64,000 nucleotides of DNA from Opitutia bacterium ISCC 52 (GCA_014529675.2 CP076040.1:1302001-1366000), one strand, 5' to 3'; positions 36,508 to 45,643 are shown, counted from the first letter of the stretch. Notes: a model not told the origin generated them from the letters alone. Translations and numbers: made by a program.

Positions 36508-37707
36508 ATGCCTCCTAATACTGGCCGCATGATTGATCAGGTCCGCGAACTATTTAGAACGAGCTTTGGAGAGGAGCCTACTGTGATTGCTCGTGCTCCA
36601 GGTCGTATTGAGTTTGTAGGTAACCATACCGATTACAACGGAGGCGATGTACTGGGGGTTGCAGTAGAACAGGGGATTGTTCTGGCCGTGCGCAAACGTA
36701 CTGATCGATTGGTAAAAGGAGTGAGCCACAGTATAGAGACGGCCTTTGAATATTCGTTGGATAATCTTGAAACGCGGCCTAAAGAATCCAGCTGGTCGCG
36801 TTATCCCTTGGGAGTTGTGTGGGCAATTCAGGAGCATGGGCTCAAGTTCGAGCAGGGATTTGATTTTGCAGTCATATCCAATGTCCCCAGTGGAGCGGGA
36901 ATGAGTAGTAGTGCTGCGCTGGAACTCGCCACTGCCTATGCTGTTCTTGAAGAATCTATTCACGAATTCTCACGAAAAGATATTGTTAGAATATGTAGGT
37001 ATGCAGAAAATCATTACGTGGGTGTTCCTTGTGGGATTCTTGATCAAGGGGTTTCAGGATTCGGAAAGAAAGATCACTTGGTCTTTATTGATTGTAAGAA
37101 TGAGTCCTTTGAGAATGTACCCATTCCACCGAATACTCACTTCTGGATCTTTAATACCGATGTGAAGCACAGTTTAATTGATTCACTTTATTCCGAACGT
37201 TTTTCAGAGTGCGGCGAAGGCTTCGAGGTCGCCAAGAGTTTACACCCTAATATCGAATGTTTGGTCGATTATCCGCTCAATGAACTAGATTCACTCGGGG
37301 AGCACTTGGGGAGTAACCCGTATCGTCGGGTAAATCATGTGCTGAATGAAAATCAGCGAGTAAAAGATGTTGTGAAGCTATTGGGTGAGCCTGAAGTAGA
37401 CCTACATGTCACGGGCAGGTTCTTATTTGATTCGCATGCTAGCTCACGAGACCTCTTTAGAAATAGCACGGAAGAGTTGGATTATTTGGTATCTCTATTA
37501 GAAGGCTACGATCAAGTCTTCGGAGCTCGTCTGACAGGTGGTGGTTTTGGGGGAGCTGTTATGGCTTGGACCTCGGCAGGTTTTTCAGAAACCGATGCGA
37601 ATGCGGTAAGCTGTAAGTATGAGCGGCGGTTTGGTCATCCTGCCCGCATCATACATTGCGAGAGTGGTGATGGCGCCCATATTACCTGGAAGGAATCGAG
37701 TCCCTAG
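36508..37707 (+). CDS. galK: Galactokinase
   Basis: Phosphorylates galactose at C1 with ATP. The 399-residue GHMP kinase has the galactose-site signature GRIEFVGNHTDYNGG (32-46), the ATP loop VPSGAGMSSSAALE (about 126-139), CGILDQGVSGFG and the third motif RLTGGGFGGAVMAW. The ATG at 36508 is used; a second at 36529 (MIDQVREL) is possible, and the first falls close to the HU terminator, which would argue for an internal promoter within the HU unit. Together with the secreted mutarotase at 51-52 kb it points to galactose use; galT and galE are not in the window. Confidence 0.93.
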   Translation: MPPNTGRMIDQVRELFRTSFGEEPTVIARAPGRIEFVGNHTDYNGGDVLGVAVEQGIVLAVRKRTDRLVKGVSHSIETAFEYSLDNLETRPKESSWSRYPLGVVWAIQEHGLKFEQGFDFAVISNVPSGAGMSSSAALELATAYAVLEESIHEFSRKDIVRICRYAENHYVGVPCGILDQGVSGFGKKDHLVFIDCKNESFENVPIPPNTHFWIFNTDVKHSLIDSLYSERFSECGEGFEVAKSLHPNIECLVDYPLNELDSLGEHLGSNPYRRVNHVLNENQRVKDVVKLLGEPEVDLHVTGRFLFDSHASSRDLFRNSTEELDYLVSLLEGYDQVFGARLTGGGFGGAVMAWTSAGFSETDANAVSCKYERRFGHPARIIHCESGDGAHITWKESSP

Positions 37708-37844
37708 CATTTTCTTTTCGTGACCAGGTGCGGTATCTTATGAAGATACTTTTTTCGACCTGCAGCGGGCAATTGATTCTAGAACTGGAAACTTATTCGG
37801 GGAAATGGCTTAAGTTGTTTCCTGTCCGTCGGGACCTGAAAATA

Positions 37845-38738
37845 CTACTGAGTCAAAACCCAGCTGAATTGCCCAAAGTAATCATCCACCATGGGTCCTA
37901 GGTAGAGGTAGTAAAGAAGGCTTCCTGCGGCCAACATCGGTCCAAACGGGATCTCTCTCCCAATCATGCCTTCGTCATCCTCACTCGTTTTCTTCTTAGG
38001 AGTTACCAGCTTGATAAGCTGAATGATCATGATTGCGATAGTGCCCAGAACGGCTCCTCCAAAGAGACCGAAGATGGCACCTTGCCAACCGCAAAAGGCA
38101 CCTATGGCTCCCATAAGTTTTACGTCTCCAAAGCCTAAGGCTTCTTTTTTTAGTACCAGCTCCGCAAGGATCATTATCCAAAGAATGATCGCTGATCCTA
38201 TCAGTGCACCTTGGATGGCAGTAAACGCCCCCTGGATACCTGCTAGAAGGGCGTGTTCTGTTTGGATATGGTGTATGCTTGGTACGAGGGCAGATAAAAT
38301 GATCCCGATAATAAGGCCACCGATAGAAAAACGATTGGGAATGATCATATGGTCCAGATCGATGAATGTGGTCGCAACCAATATTGAGATCCAAACCATA
38401 CCCGCGATAGCTGCTGGAGCTGGTAGTAACAGCCAGGATGCTAGAAACAGCACCCCCGTCAGAAATTCTATGGCTGGGTAACGAATGCTGAAAGGGGCAC
38501 CACAGCACGCAGCTTTTCCCCTTAGAACTATCCAAGCCAAGATGGGGACGTTTCTATGAAATGGAATCGGAGTGCCACAAGCTCCACACCTTGAAGGTGG
38601 GTGGGCGATAGAAAGTCCTTCGGGTATCCGATAAATACATACGTTTAAAAAACTGCCGATGCAGGCGCCCAGACCAAAGCTGAGGATGGGGAAGAACCAG
38701 GGAGCTATAGATTCAATCGAGTCAATGTATTCCTGCAT
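37845..38738 (-). CDS. pilD: Prepilin peptidase / type IV leader peptidase
   Basis: Membrane aspartic protease that cuts and often N-methylates type IV pilin-like precursors. The 297-residue protein has about eight membrane helices. The two catalytic Asp are in FIDLDHMIIPN (about 127-137) and GFGDVKLMGAIG (about 200). The cytoplasmic zinc loop has CGAC (51-54), but the second pair reads AACCG (Cys78, Cys79) where the family has CxxC. It closes the run yggS-sirB1-aroE-pilD, starting three bases after the aroE stop. Confidence 0.92.
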   Translation of the reverse strand: MQEYIDSIESIAPWFFPILSFGLGACIGSFLNVCIYRIPEGLSIAHPPSRCGACGTPIPFHRNVPILAWIVLRGKAACCGAPFSIRYPAIEFLTGVLFLASWLLLPAPAAIAGMVWISILVATTFIDLDHMIIPNRFSIGGLIIGIILSALVPSIHHIQTEHALLAGIQGAFTAIQGALIGSAIILWIMILAELVLKKEALGFGDVKLMGAIGAFCGWQGAIFGLFGGAVLGTIAIMIIQLIKLVTPKKKTSEDDEGMIGREIPFGPMLAAGSLLYYLYLGPMVDDYFGQFSWVLTQ

Positions 38739-38741
38739 GGA

Positions 38742-39677
38742 TTAAGTTGGGTTAAGTCCGGCCCTGGCGGCGTCGAACATTGTCTTGGCGGATGGGTTTT
38801 TTTGAGTCCAGATACTAAGGGATCTTTCGCCTTGATAAGCAAGCATACCCAGCCCATTTGTTGCCTGCATTCCTAGAGATTCAGCTTCTTTTAACAAAGC
38901 TGTCCTGGCTGGATTGTAAATCATATCGAAGACCAACGTCGAAGCGGGCAAATTACTTAGATCAGCAGGGGTAGGGTCTTCTGGCTTCAGTCCCAAAGAA
39001 GTAGCGTTTATGATCAGGAGTTTGTCTGAAGTGTTTGGCAAGGGTTCACTCAGTTTACAGGTATCTACCGTGGGGCGTTTTCTTAACTTATTGAGGACGC
39101 CTTTAATGCTATCAAGTCTCACAATGGTACGATTGGCCAAGGTGAGTGATTGGACTCCGGCTTTTGCACAAGCGATGGCAGCCGCGCGTGCGGCCCCTCC
39201 TGCACCGAGCAGAATGACGTCCCTGTCTTGTAACCGAATTTCGAATTCATTCTCAATGGCGGAGGTCATGCCGTAGAGATCGGTGTTATAACCGGTGTAT
39301 CCATCCGGGGTCCACAACAGCGTATTGCAGGCTTCGGTGAGTTCCACTTCGGATTCGCCGATATTCACCCATTGGGCTGCAAGTATCTTGTGTGGCACTG
39401 TTAAATTCAGACCACGGAATCCTTTTTCATAGAACTGCTTGATGGCTGATGCGAGATTATCGGGTGAGACATCAAACTTATAGTAGGTCCAATCAGAGAA
39501 AGACGGATTGCTTTTGCTGAGCTCTTCTAATGCTGCGTTGTGCATGGGAGGGCTCAGCGAATGTTTTACCGGATGTCCAAGGACTGCCAAGGAAGTGCCG
39601 CTCTTGGGCCATCTTTCCAAGTCTTCTATCGCGTAGAGTTTGCTGCTAGATAGATCGTTTTTCAAAATGAGCTTCAA
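38742..39677 (-). CDS. aroE: Shikimate dehydrogenase
   Basis: NADPH enzyme of the shikimate pathway that reduces 3-dehydroshikimate. The 311-residue chain has AVLGHPVKHSLSPPMHNAAL (split 31-50), FRGLNLTVPHK with the catalytic Lys, GYNTDLYGM with the Asp, VILLGAGGAARAAAI, INATSLGL and LAYQGERSL. About 30 residues precede the usual N-terminus, reading IEDLERWPKSGTS. The start is a TTG (39675-39677) that overlaps sirB1 by 32 bases; no nearer ATG would keep the core. The other shikimate gene here, DAHP synthase, is at 33 kb. Confidence 0.92.
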   Translation of the reverse strand: MKLILKNDLSSSKLYAIEDLERWPKSGTSLAVLGHPVKHSLSPPMHNAALEELSKSNPSFSDWTYYKFDVSPDNLASAIKQFYEKGFRGLNLTVPHKILAAQWVNIGESEVELTEACNTLLWTPDGYTGYNTDLYGMTSAIENEFEIRLQDRDVILLGAGGAARAAAIACAKAGVQSLTLANRTIVRLDSIKGVLNKLRKRPTVDTCKLSEPLPNTSDKLLIINATSLGLKPEDPTPADLSNLPASTLVFDMIYNPARTALLKEAESLGMQATNGLGMLAYQGERSLSIWTQKNPSAKTMFDAARAGLNPT

Positions 39678-40512
39678 ACTCCGTCACAAACGATTGATAC
39701 AGGTCGGCTTTGTCGTCTTCGAAAAGCAAGCGATACTGGTGAGCCAGGTTGCGGCAGCATCTGCAAAGGACCGTTCCCACGGGACAAGGCCCGAAATGCC
39801 CGAGGTCTGCTTCCAATTCGTTTACATCTAAGAAGCGTAATAGATCTTCGAGTGACCTGAAGACTCCGTTTTCAAATACATCAATAAAGAACGGTTCCAC
39901 TTCCAGATAACAACCGACCATAAAGCGTCCCGGTATGGCGACGGGTTCCAGTTCTAGTTCCAAACGACGAGCGACCATCAGGTAAACGATGGAAAGGCTA
40001 ATCGGTAGTCCCTTGCGCGTTTCAAAAAGCGTGTGGATAAAGGTGTTATCTGGGTTATCAAAATCTGATCGGTTCCCTGTAAAACCATACTCGTGGAAAA
40101 TGACTCGGTTGAGAATGCGGCAACGATCTCTTGGGCCCAGGGGAGAGGTAAATAGTGTCTGGCAACGAAGTGTCATTTCGTCCAATCGCTCCATAAAGTC
40201 CGTGATCTTAATCTCAGGATCTTCAGTTCGACTAAGTAAAAAATACCCGGACTCCAGCTCGTAATTCATCGACTTGATGAAGCGGCTGAACATATTATTG
40301 GGCGAATCCTTATCCAGAGTCTCCAGAACTGCGATGGCATGCTTTCTCAGCTCGAGATCACTGCCTTTGCAGAGTTCGTTCAGAAATGCACGGCCCGCCG
40401 TTCCGTGGGAAACCAGTTCATCAATTAAGGCATTCCGCACCGAAGGTGATGGGTCATCTAAAAGGCCCGCAATTGCTTTTAAACGGGCAGCAGTATCCGT
40501 TGGGATGGGCAC
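39646..40512 (-). CDS. SirB1/transglutaminase-like core 2 protein
   Basis: A 288-residue soluble protein. The first 90 residues are HEAT-like helices (DDPSPSVRNALIDEL, ELRKHAIAVLETL). The rest is the Transglut_core2 (SirB1) domain, with NRVIFHEYGFTGN, RKGLPISLSIVYLMVARRLEL, VAIPGRFMVGC and FIDVFENG. The classical Cys of transglutaminases is replaced here by the family-typical ISLSIVY segment, so enzymatic activity is doubtful. The start is GTG (40510-40512). It overlaps aroE by 32 bases and lies 60 bases after yggS. Confidence 0.82.
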   Translation of the reverse strand: MPIPTDTAARLKAIAGLLDDPSPSVRNALIDELVSHGTAGRAFLNELCKGSDLELRKHAIAVLETLDKDSPNNMFSRFIKSMNYELESGYFLLSRTEDPEIKITDFMERLDEMTLRCQTLFTSPLGPRDRCRILNRVIFHEYGFTGNRSDFDNPDNTFIHTLFETRKGLPISLSIVYLMVARRLELELEPVAIPGRFMVGCYLEVEPFFIDVFENGVFRSLEDLLRFLDVNELEADLGHFGPCPVGTVLCRCCRNLAHQYRLLFEDDKADLYQSFVTEFEAHFEKRSI

Positions 40513-40572
40513 TGTGTAAGTTGGGTAAAAGGATTAAAAACTGTCTCCACAATTCGCTTTGTAGAGGAAAAG

Positions 40573-41271
40573 TCAAACCGGCCTTTGCCCAAATAACGCT
40601 GACCCGACTCGAATGCAGGTACTCCCGGCTGCGATAGCGGCTTCCAGATCTCCAGACATTCCCATCGAAAGTTCCGGTAGCGGTTTGCCTGTTTTCTCTG
40701 AGAGTTGGTCTCGAAGCTTCCGTAGATTTTCGAATGCGGCTGTTGCCCTTTCCAGGGTGGCAGGAAGGGGAGCGATGGTCATTAAGCCCTCTATCTTGAG
40801 AGCCCCCATATTGAGGATTTGCTCTAAGGCTCCCTCGGTTTCAGCCGTATTGAAGCCGAATTTGCCAGGATCTTCTCCGGTATTGACCTGCAGGAGAATC
40901 GGGAGCTCCTTGCCGATTTCCTCTGAAAAACGATTGAGCCTCCGTGCCAGTTTGACGGAATCGACACTTTGAATCGCGTCGAAGTGCTGTACGGCTAATT
41001 GAGCTTTGTTAGATTGTAAGTGGCCGATGAGTTCCCAACGAGCATCGAAAGTGGCCCTTTGAATCTTATCTGCCGCCTCCTGAATCCGATTTTCTCCTAA
41101 CAATGATAAACCCGCTTGGACCGCCGAGGCTGCTATCTCAAGTGGAAATCGTTTGGTAACAGCCATCAGTTTCACCGCTTCTCGGGGGCGATTGCAGTGG
41201 CGGCAAGCAGCTTCGATACGCTCGTTTAGAGTGCTCAGGTTCTTGGTTAAAGAATGGCTAAGATGATCCAT
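40573..41271 (-). CDS. yggS: YggS/PLPBP family pyridoxal phosphate-binding protein
   Basis: Cytoplasmic PLP-carrying protein needed for vitamin B6 balance; no catalysis is known. The 232-residue alanine-racemase-like barrel has VKLMAVTKRFP (PLP lysine, about 42), LLGENRIQEAADK, WELIGHLQSNKA, LLQVNTGEDPGKFGF, GLMTIAPLPA and LSMGMSGDLEAAIAAGSTCIRVGSALFG. Upstream gene of the sirB1-aroE-pilD run; divergent from the LysR regulator (55 bases). Confidence 0.93.
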   Translation of the reverse strand: MDHLSHSLTKNLSTLNERIEAACRHCNRPREAVKLMAVTKRFPLEIAASAVQAGLSLLGENRIQEAADKIQRATFDARWELIGHLQSNKAQLAVQHFDAIQSVDSVKLARRLNRFSEEIGKELPILLQVNTGEDPGKFGFNTAETEGALEQILNMGALKIEGLMTIAPLPATLERATAAFENLRKLRDQLSEKTGKPLPELSMGMSGDLEAAIAAGSTCIRVGSALFGQRPV

Positions 41272-41326
41272 AAGAATTACTTTAAAAAGATTTGCTTATT
41301 AATTAGAAACAGTTATAGCTTAAATC

Positions 41327-42232
41327 ATGCATATCGAAAACCTGAAGATCTTTTCCGATCTTGTAGAAAGCCAAAGTTTCTCTAAAGCAGCAAAACTGAA
41401 TTCGATTACCCAATCTGCGGTGAGTCAACAGCTACGGGCGATGGAAAAGCACTTTAGTATTCTGATCATCGATCGAAGCCAAAAGCAGTTTAGGCTCACT
41501 CGTGAAGGGCAAAAGCTCTATGACTCGGCTAAGGAGATCCTGCATCGCTATGAGAAGCTTATCAGTGAGTTGCAGGAGATGAAAAAGATCATCAGTGGGA
41601 ATATACATATCTCGACTATTTATTCGATTGGTCTGCACGAACTGCCTCCTTACATCAAAAACTTCCTGCAAAAATACCCTTCGGTAAACGTGCGCGTTGA
41701 GTATCGACGGTCCAACCTTGTTTACGAAGATATCCTTCATAATTCAGTGGATTTAGGGCTCGTTGCATTTCCAAACCAGATGCGTCAATTGGAGGTGATC
41801 CCGTTCCGAGAGGACGAACTCGTTCTCATTTGTCACCCTGGGCACGAATTGGCGAAGCAAGCTGAGGTAGCAATTGAAGATTTGAGGGACTGCAAAGTGA
41901 TCGGCTTCGATCAGGATATTCCTACCAGAAAGGCTACTGATAGCATTTTTCGCGACCATCAGCTCGATTTGGAGCCGATCATGGAATTCGATAATATCGA
42001 GACGGTTAAACGGGCTGTTGAGATTGATGCCGGCGTGGCCATTGTGCCTCAGGCAACGGTACTTCAAGAGATTAAGCAGGGAACCATTCGCAGGGTAGGT
42101 CTAAAAGGCGGTAACTTCACTAGGCCCTTAGCTGTGATTCACCGGAAGGGGCGTGTACTTACACCTGCTATGAAGAAGTTCATCGAAATGCTGACGGGAG
42201 TAACTGCAGAAAAGGAAGAAGAAAAGAAGTAG
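41327..42232 (+). CDS. LysR-type transcriptional regulator
   Basis: A 301-residue regulator with the N-terminal winged helix (MHIENLKIFSDLVESQSF, then SITQSAVSQQLRAMEKHF) and a periplasmic-binding-protein-like effector domain from about 90. The recognition helix has the usual SxSAVSQQLR order. It is divergent from yggS, which is the classical target position, and lies 355 bases ahead of the ABC ATPase genes. The ligand cannot be read from sequence. Confidence 0.93.
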   Translation: MHIENLKIFSDLVESQSFSKAAKLNSITQSAVSQQLRAMEKHFSILIIDRSQKQFRLTREGQKLYDSAKEILHRYEKLISELQEMKKIISGNIHISTIYSIGLHELPPYIKNFLQKYPSVNVRVEYRRSNLVYEDILHNSVDLGLVAFPNQMRQLEVIPFREDELVLICHPGHELAKQAEVAIEDLRDCKVIGFDQDIPTRKATDSIFRDHQLDLEPIMEFDNIETVKRAVEIDAGVAIVPQATVLQEIKQGTIRRVGLKGGNFTRPLAVIHRKGRVLTPAMKKFIEMLTGVTAEKEEEKK

Positions 42233-42258
42233 ACCTCGCGGTAGGATGAAGTGTCTTT

Positions 42259-42295
42259 AAAAAAAGGGCCTGGCAAAACCCCAGATGCCAAGCCC
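42259..42295 (-). terminator. Minus-strand terminator with GGGG loop
   Basis: On the minus strand GGGCTTGGCA (42295-42286), a ten-base loop TCTGGGGTTT and TGCCAGGCCC (42275-42266), then seven T. One G-T pair breaks an otherwise perfect 10-bp stem. No annotated minus-strand gene ends here, so it marks an unrecognised transcript, possibly the small frame at 42310-42423. Stem, loop length, GGGG and T7 match the terminators of the small RNAs at 34 kb. Confidence 0.8.
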
Positions 42296-42309
42296 CCTTA
42301 ATTTCTAAC

Positions 42310-42423
42310 TTATGTACTACTACCTAACACATTTGTGTGGCGAACAACCACAACATGACTACAAACTTCTATTGTGTGTCTTCTAGCATCCGTGATGCCA
42401 ATTTCACGGAAACGTAGAATCAT
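42310..42423 (-). CDS. Possible 37-residue small protein before the GGGG-loop terminator
   Basis: An ATG at 42423-42421 opens a 37-codon frame ending in TAA just 15 bases before the stem of the terminator at 42259-42295. The product begins MILRFREIGITDARRHTIEV and continues with a valine-rich stretch CSHVVVVRH. It is too short to judge by codon use and the leader shows no Shine-Dalgarno. The main support is the terminator placed to end a minus-strand transcript with no other gene. A non-coding RNA over the same span is the alternative. Confidence 0.3.
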   Translation of the reverse strand: MILRFREIGITDARRHTIEVCSHVVVVRHTNVLGSST

Positions 42424-42587
42424 TTCTATTTTTTACTGCGAATCAGATTTGGATAAACCTGAGACCTCGATCGCATGATCAATAATTCCTACTAGAGCAT
42501 CTAGCTGCGGAAAAATGTACAGCTTCTGTTCGACCAAGCATAGAAAAATTCTTTCTTTTCCTGCCTTGATGACCTAGACCTGATTGT

Positions 42588-43430
42588 ATGCCCACTGATC
42601 CGTTACTAGAAGTTAAGAACCTGCGCATAGTATTTGAGTCTCGCTCAGGACAAAACGAAGCGGTCAGAGGAGTCGATTTCACCTTAAATGCGGGAGAGAC
42701 CCTCGCGGTAGTAGGAGAGAGTGGTAGTGGGAAATCAGTTACAGCGCTTTCACTATCTAAACTATTGCCGGGACCACCTGCCTGCCAGGTCAGTGGAAGT
42801 ATCCAGCTGGAAGGAAAGGACATACTATCGCTGCCAGAGAAGGAGCTGTTGTCCGTCCGGGGAAAAGAAATCGCATATATTTTTCAGGAGCCTTCTACTT
42901 CATTGAATCCCTTCTTTTCCGTTGGCTATCAAATCGCAGAAGCCATCAAGCTGCACCGTCCCGAAGTGAAGGATGTGAAAGCTGAAGTGATTAATGCCCT
43001 CGACCTGGTTGGGATTCGGATGCCCGAAAAGCGATATAAGGATTATCCACACCAATTGAGTGGGGGAATGCAGCAGCGCGTCATGATTGCGATGGGACTC
43101 AGTTGCCACCCAAAGGTCTTAGTCGCTGACGAACCTACGACTGCTTTGGACGTGACCATTCAGGCTCAAATCATGGATTTGATGCAGGACCTGAAAGAGA
43201 AGCTCAATATGTCCATTATTCTCATCACTCACAATTTTGGTATCGTCGACGGTTTTGCGGACAAGCTGATCGTTATGTATCGTGGGAAAATTGTTGAAGC
43301 TGGAGAGACGACTCAGGTGCTTTCCAATCCTCAACATCCTTACACGCGCGCACTGATTGCCTGTATACCAAAATTGGGCGGGAATCGCGAACGACTTGAA
43401 ACCATCGACCATAGCAAGCTTGCCGGTTAA
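42588..43430 (+). CDS. Peptide-type ABC transporter ATPase, OppD/DppD family
   Basis: Energises uptake of peptides or similar solutes. The 280-residue ATPase has Walker [14 protein letters not shown] (39-51), the Q-loop [10 protein letters not shown], the signature [15 protein letters not shown] (about 149-163), Walker [13 protein letters not shown] and the switch His in ILITHN. The C-terminal part with [14 protein letters not shown] is the OppD-specific extension with a cluster-like end, here without the usual several cysteines. It pairs with the next gene, three bases on. No permease or binding protein gene is near. Confidence 0.92.
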   Translation: MPTDPLLEVKNLRIVFESRSGQNEAVRGVDFTLNAGETLAVVGESGSGKSVTALSLSKLLPGPPACQVSGSIQLEGKDILSLPEKELLSVRGKEIAYIFQEPSTSLNPFFSVGYQIAEAIKLHRPEVKDVKAEVINALDLVGIRMPEKRYKDYPHQLSGGMQQRVMIAMGLSCHPKVLVADEPTTALDVTIQAQIMDLMQDLKEKLNMSIILITHNFGIVDGFADKLIVMYRGKIVEAGETTQVLSNPQHPYTRALIACIPKLGGNRERLETIDHSKLAG

Positions 43431-43433
43431 TCT

Positions 43434-44246
43434 ATGTCTCTCATCGAAGTAAAAGATCTCAAAGTTCACTTCCCCATTCAGGAAGGATTTTTTTCGAAAA
43501 CGAAACAGTTTGTTAAAGCCGTAGACGGCGTGTCCTTCAAAATTGAGAAGGGATCCACCGTGGGTTTAGTAGGCGAAAGTGGTAGTGGCAAAAGTACTAT
43601 CGGCAAAACGATTGTTCGGCTGAATGTACCTACGGCTGGGGATATCCACTATCAGGGGCAGTCCATCATGAGTCTGGGTGAGAGTGAATTCTTTCCTTAC
43701 CGGAAAAAGATTCAGATGATCTTTCAAGATCCCTACAATTCACTGAATCCTCGGATGACGGTATCCGGAATCATCAGCGAGCCGCTGGACATTCATTTCC
43801 CGGATATGAGTCCTTCCGTAAAAGACGATAAGATCGCAGAGCTATTGGTCAAAGTGGGCCTTCAGGCTGATCACCGAAATCGTTACCCTCACCAATTTAG
43901 TGGTGGGCAACGACAGCGTATCGGAATTGCTCGCGCTCTTTCCGTAGAACCCGACTTCATCATCTGTGACGAAGCGGTCAGTGCCTTGGATGTATCCGTT
44001 CAGGCGCAAATCATTAATCTGCTACAGGACGTGCAGGAAGAATACGACCTTACCTATCTCTTCATCGCTCACGACCTGGCAGTCGTCGAACACATCAGCG
44101 ACTTTGTTCTGGTCATGAGTCAGGGGGAAATCGTGGAGCAGGCCACGGCCGATGAGATCTACGCCAATCCACAAGATCCCTACACCCAGAAACTCCTGAA
44201 TGCCATTCCCAAAATGCCGACCATCAATGCTGTGGGGCTGGGCTAA
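43434..44246 (+). CDS. Peptide-type ABC transporter ATPase, OppF/DppF family
   Basis: Second ATPase of a peptide-type importer. The 270-residue protein has Walker [14 protein letters not shown] (46-58), IFQDPYNSLNPRMTV, the signature FSGGQRQRIGIARAL (about 147-161), Walker B FIICDEAVSALD and LFIAHDLAVVEHISD. The end YTQKLLNAIP is of the OppF type. It should heterodimerise with the preceding OppD-like protein. No membrane or solute-binding subunit is encoded in this stretch; the next gene is an unrelated PLP enzyme. Confidence 0.92.
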   Translation: MSLIEVKDLKVHFPIQEGFFSKTKQFVKAVDGVSFKIEKGSTVGLVGESGSGKSTIGKTIVRLNVPTAGDIHYQGQSIMSLGESEFFPYRKKIQMIFQDPYNSLNPRMTVSGIISEPLDIHFPDMSPSVKDDKIAELLVKVGLQADHRNRYPHQFSGGQRQRIGIARALSVEPDFIICDEAVSALDVSVQAQIINLLQDVQEEYDLTYLFIAHDLAVVEHISDFVLVMSQGEIVEQATADEIYANPQDPYTQKLLNAIPKMPTINAVGLG

Positions 44247-44267
44247 GTTATACCTCTTAATTCGTTT

Positions 44268-45500
44268 ATGAGCGTCTCCTTGGAGCCTTTAATTGAAAAA
44301 CCGTTGGTCGATCCAGCACTCTTTGCATTGGATCCGAATCTGGTCTTTCTAAACCACGGATCATTCGGCGCCTGTCCGCATGAAGTATTGGCTTATCAAT
44401 CGGAATTGAGACAGCGCATGGAGCGACAGCCCGTCCATTTCTTCCAGCGCGAAATGGAAGCTCTCCTGGATGAAGCAAGGTCTGCGGTGAGTGAGTTTGT
44501 GGGTTGCGATTCTGACGACCTGGTTTTCGTGGCCAATGCGACTTCTGGTGTGAATACAATACTGCGATCCATTCCCTTTGAACCTGGCGATGAGCTTCTT
44601 GTATCCAATCACGAATACAATGCCTGCCGGAATGCGATTCATTTCGTGGCGGACCAATGTGGAGCCAAGGTGATTACCATAGACATCCCGTTTCCCATCG
44701 CTTCCGAAGATGAAGTGGTGGAAGCTGTCATGAATTGCGTAACTGAAAAAACGCGACTTTTACTTATCGATCACGTGACCAGTCAGACGGGCCTTGTGCT
44801 CCCGATTAAACGAATCATTGACCTGCTTGAGGAGAAGGGAATCGAAACCTTGATTGATGGTGCGCATGCACCCGGAATGATTCCGCTCAACTTAAAAGAG
44901 TTGGGGGCGACCTACTATACGGGAAACTGTCATAAATGGATATGTGCACCCAAGAGTGCAGCATTACTATATATTCGTAAGGTTAAACAGCAGCAAATAC
45001 GTCCATTATCCATCAGTCATGGAGCCAATTCACCCCGCACCGACCGTTCCCGTTTACAGATCGAATTTGCTTGGATGGGGACTCGTGATCCAACTTCCGC
45101 TCTGAGTGTTCCTTTTGTCATTAATTACCTCAATGACATCGTTCCTGGTGGATGGCCGGCCTTAATGGACCGCAATCGACGACTGGCTCTCAAAGCACGC
45201 CGAATCTATTGCGATTCTTACAATGCCCCGATGCCGTCACCGGACAGCATGATAGGTTCACTTGTTTCTATTCCTATCTTCGACTCTCGTGCTCCCAAAC
45301 CTATTGAGAACTATTTGTATTTGGATCACTGGCAATACGAGCTGATTAAGCGTAGCTCAATTGAAGTACCTATTCTTGCATGGCCCGCGTTTCCCAGGCG
45401 TCTGGTTCGGTTTTCCTGCCAAGCCTACAATTTCTTGTCCCAATACGAACTCTTGGGAGAGGCGATCAAGGAACTGGTAGACGATCAGTTCGTAGAGTAG
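44268..45500 (+). CDS. Class V aminotransferase-like PLP enzyme (isopenicillin N epimerase-like)
   Basis: A 410-residue fold-type I PLP enzyme. Family features are FLNHGSFGACP (26-36), VFVANATSGVNTIL (84-97), LLIDHVTSQTGLVLPI, the cofactor Asp in LIDGAHAPGM and the Schiff-base Lys in YYTGNCHKWICAPK. This matches the CefD-like (isopenicillin N epimerase) branch, whose bacterial members act on various amino acids or as ergothioneine-type lyases. No antibiotic genes accompany it, so the substrate is open. It follows the ABC ATPases after 21 bases and could share their transcript; a terminator follows directly. Confidence 0.85.
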   Translation: MSVSLEPLIEKPLVDPALFALDPNLVFLNHGSFGACPHEVLAYQSELRQRMERQPVHFFQREMEALLDEARSAVSEFVGCDSDDLVFVANATSGVNTILRSIPFEPGDELLVSNHEYNACRNAIHFVADQCGAKVITIDIPFPIASEDEVVEAVMNCVTEKTRLLLIDHVTSQTGLVLPIKRIIDLLEEKGIETLIDGAHAPGMIPLNLKELGATYYTGNCHKWICAPKSAALLYIRKVKQQQIRPLSISHGANSPRTDRSRLQIEFAWMGTRDPTSALSVPFVINYLNDIVPGGWPALMDRNRRLALKARRIYCDSYNAPMPSPDSMIGSLVSIPIFDSRAPKPIENYLYLDHWQYELIKRSSIEVPILAWPAFPRRLVRFSCQAYNFLSQYELLGEAIKELVDDQFVE

Positions 45501-45523
45501 CACAGGCATCTTGCCTGTGTTTT
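45501..45523 (+). terminator. Rho-independent terminator after the class V PLP enzyme gene
   Basis: CACAGGCA, loop TCT, TGCCTGTG, then TTTT starting at the end of the stem. It begins right after the stop codon and is an 8-bp perfect stem with a short T-run. Confidence 0.8.
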
Positions 45524-45643
45524 ATTCAAAGTCGTCCCGTCTCTTCAGAGTAAACCGGGAGGAAGTCCCATCCTTCATTCTGTAGGGTCGTTCATTCTGA
45601 CACCCGACACCTATTCACTTTGCCTAATCCTTTGGCGAAGCAG

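Noticed and set aside
42588-43430. OppD-like ATPase as part of a complete importer with the LysR gene as sensor
   Set aside because: No permease or binding protein is encoded nearby; a functional importer cannot be claimed from this window.
44268-45500. Isopenicillin N epimerase in an antibiotic cluster
   Set aside because: No other beta-lactam gene is present; only the fold-family resemblance is supported.
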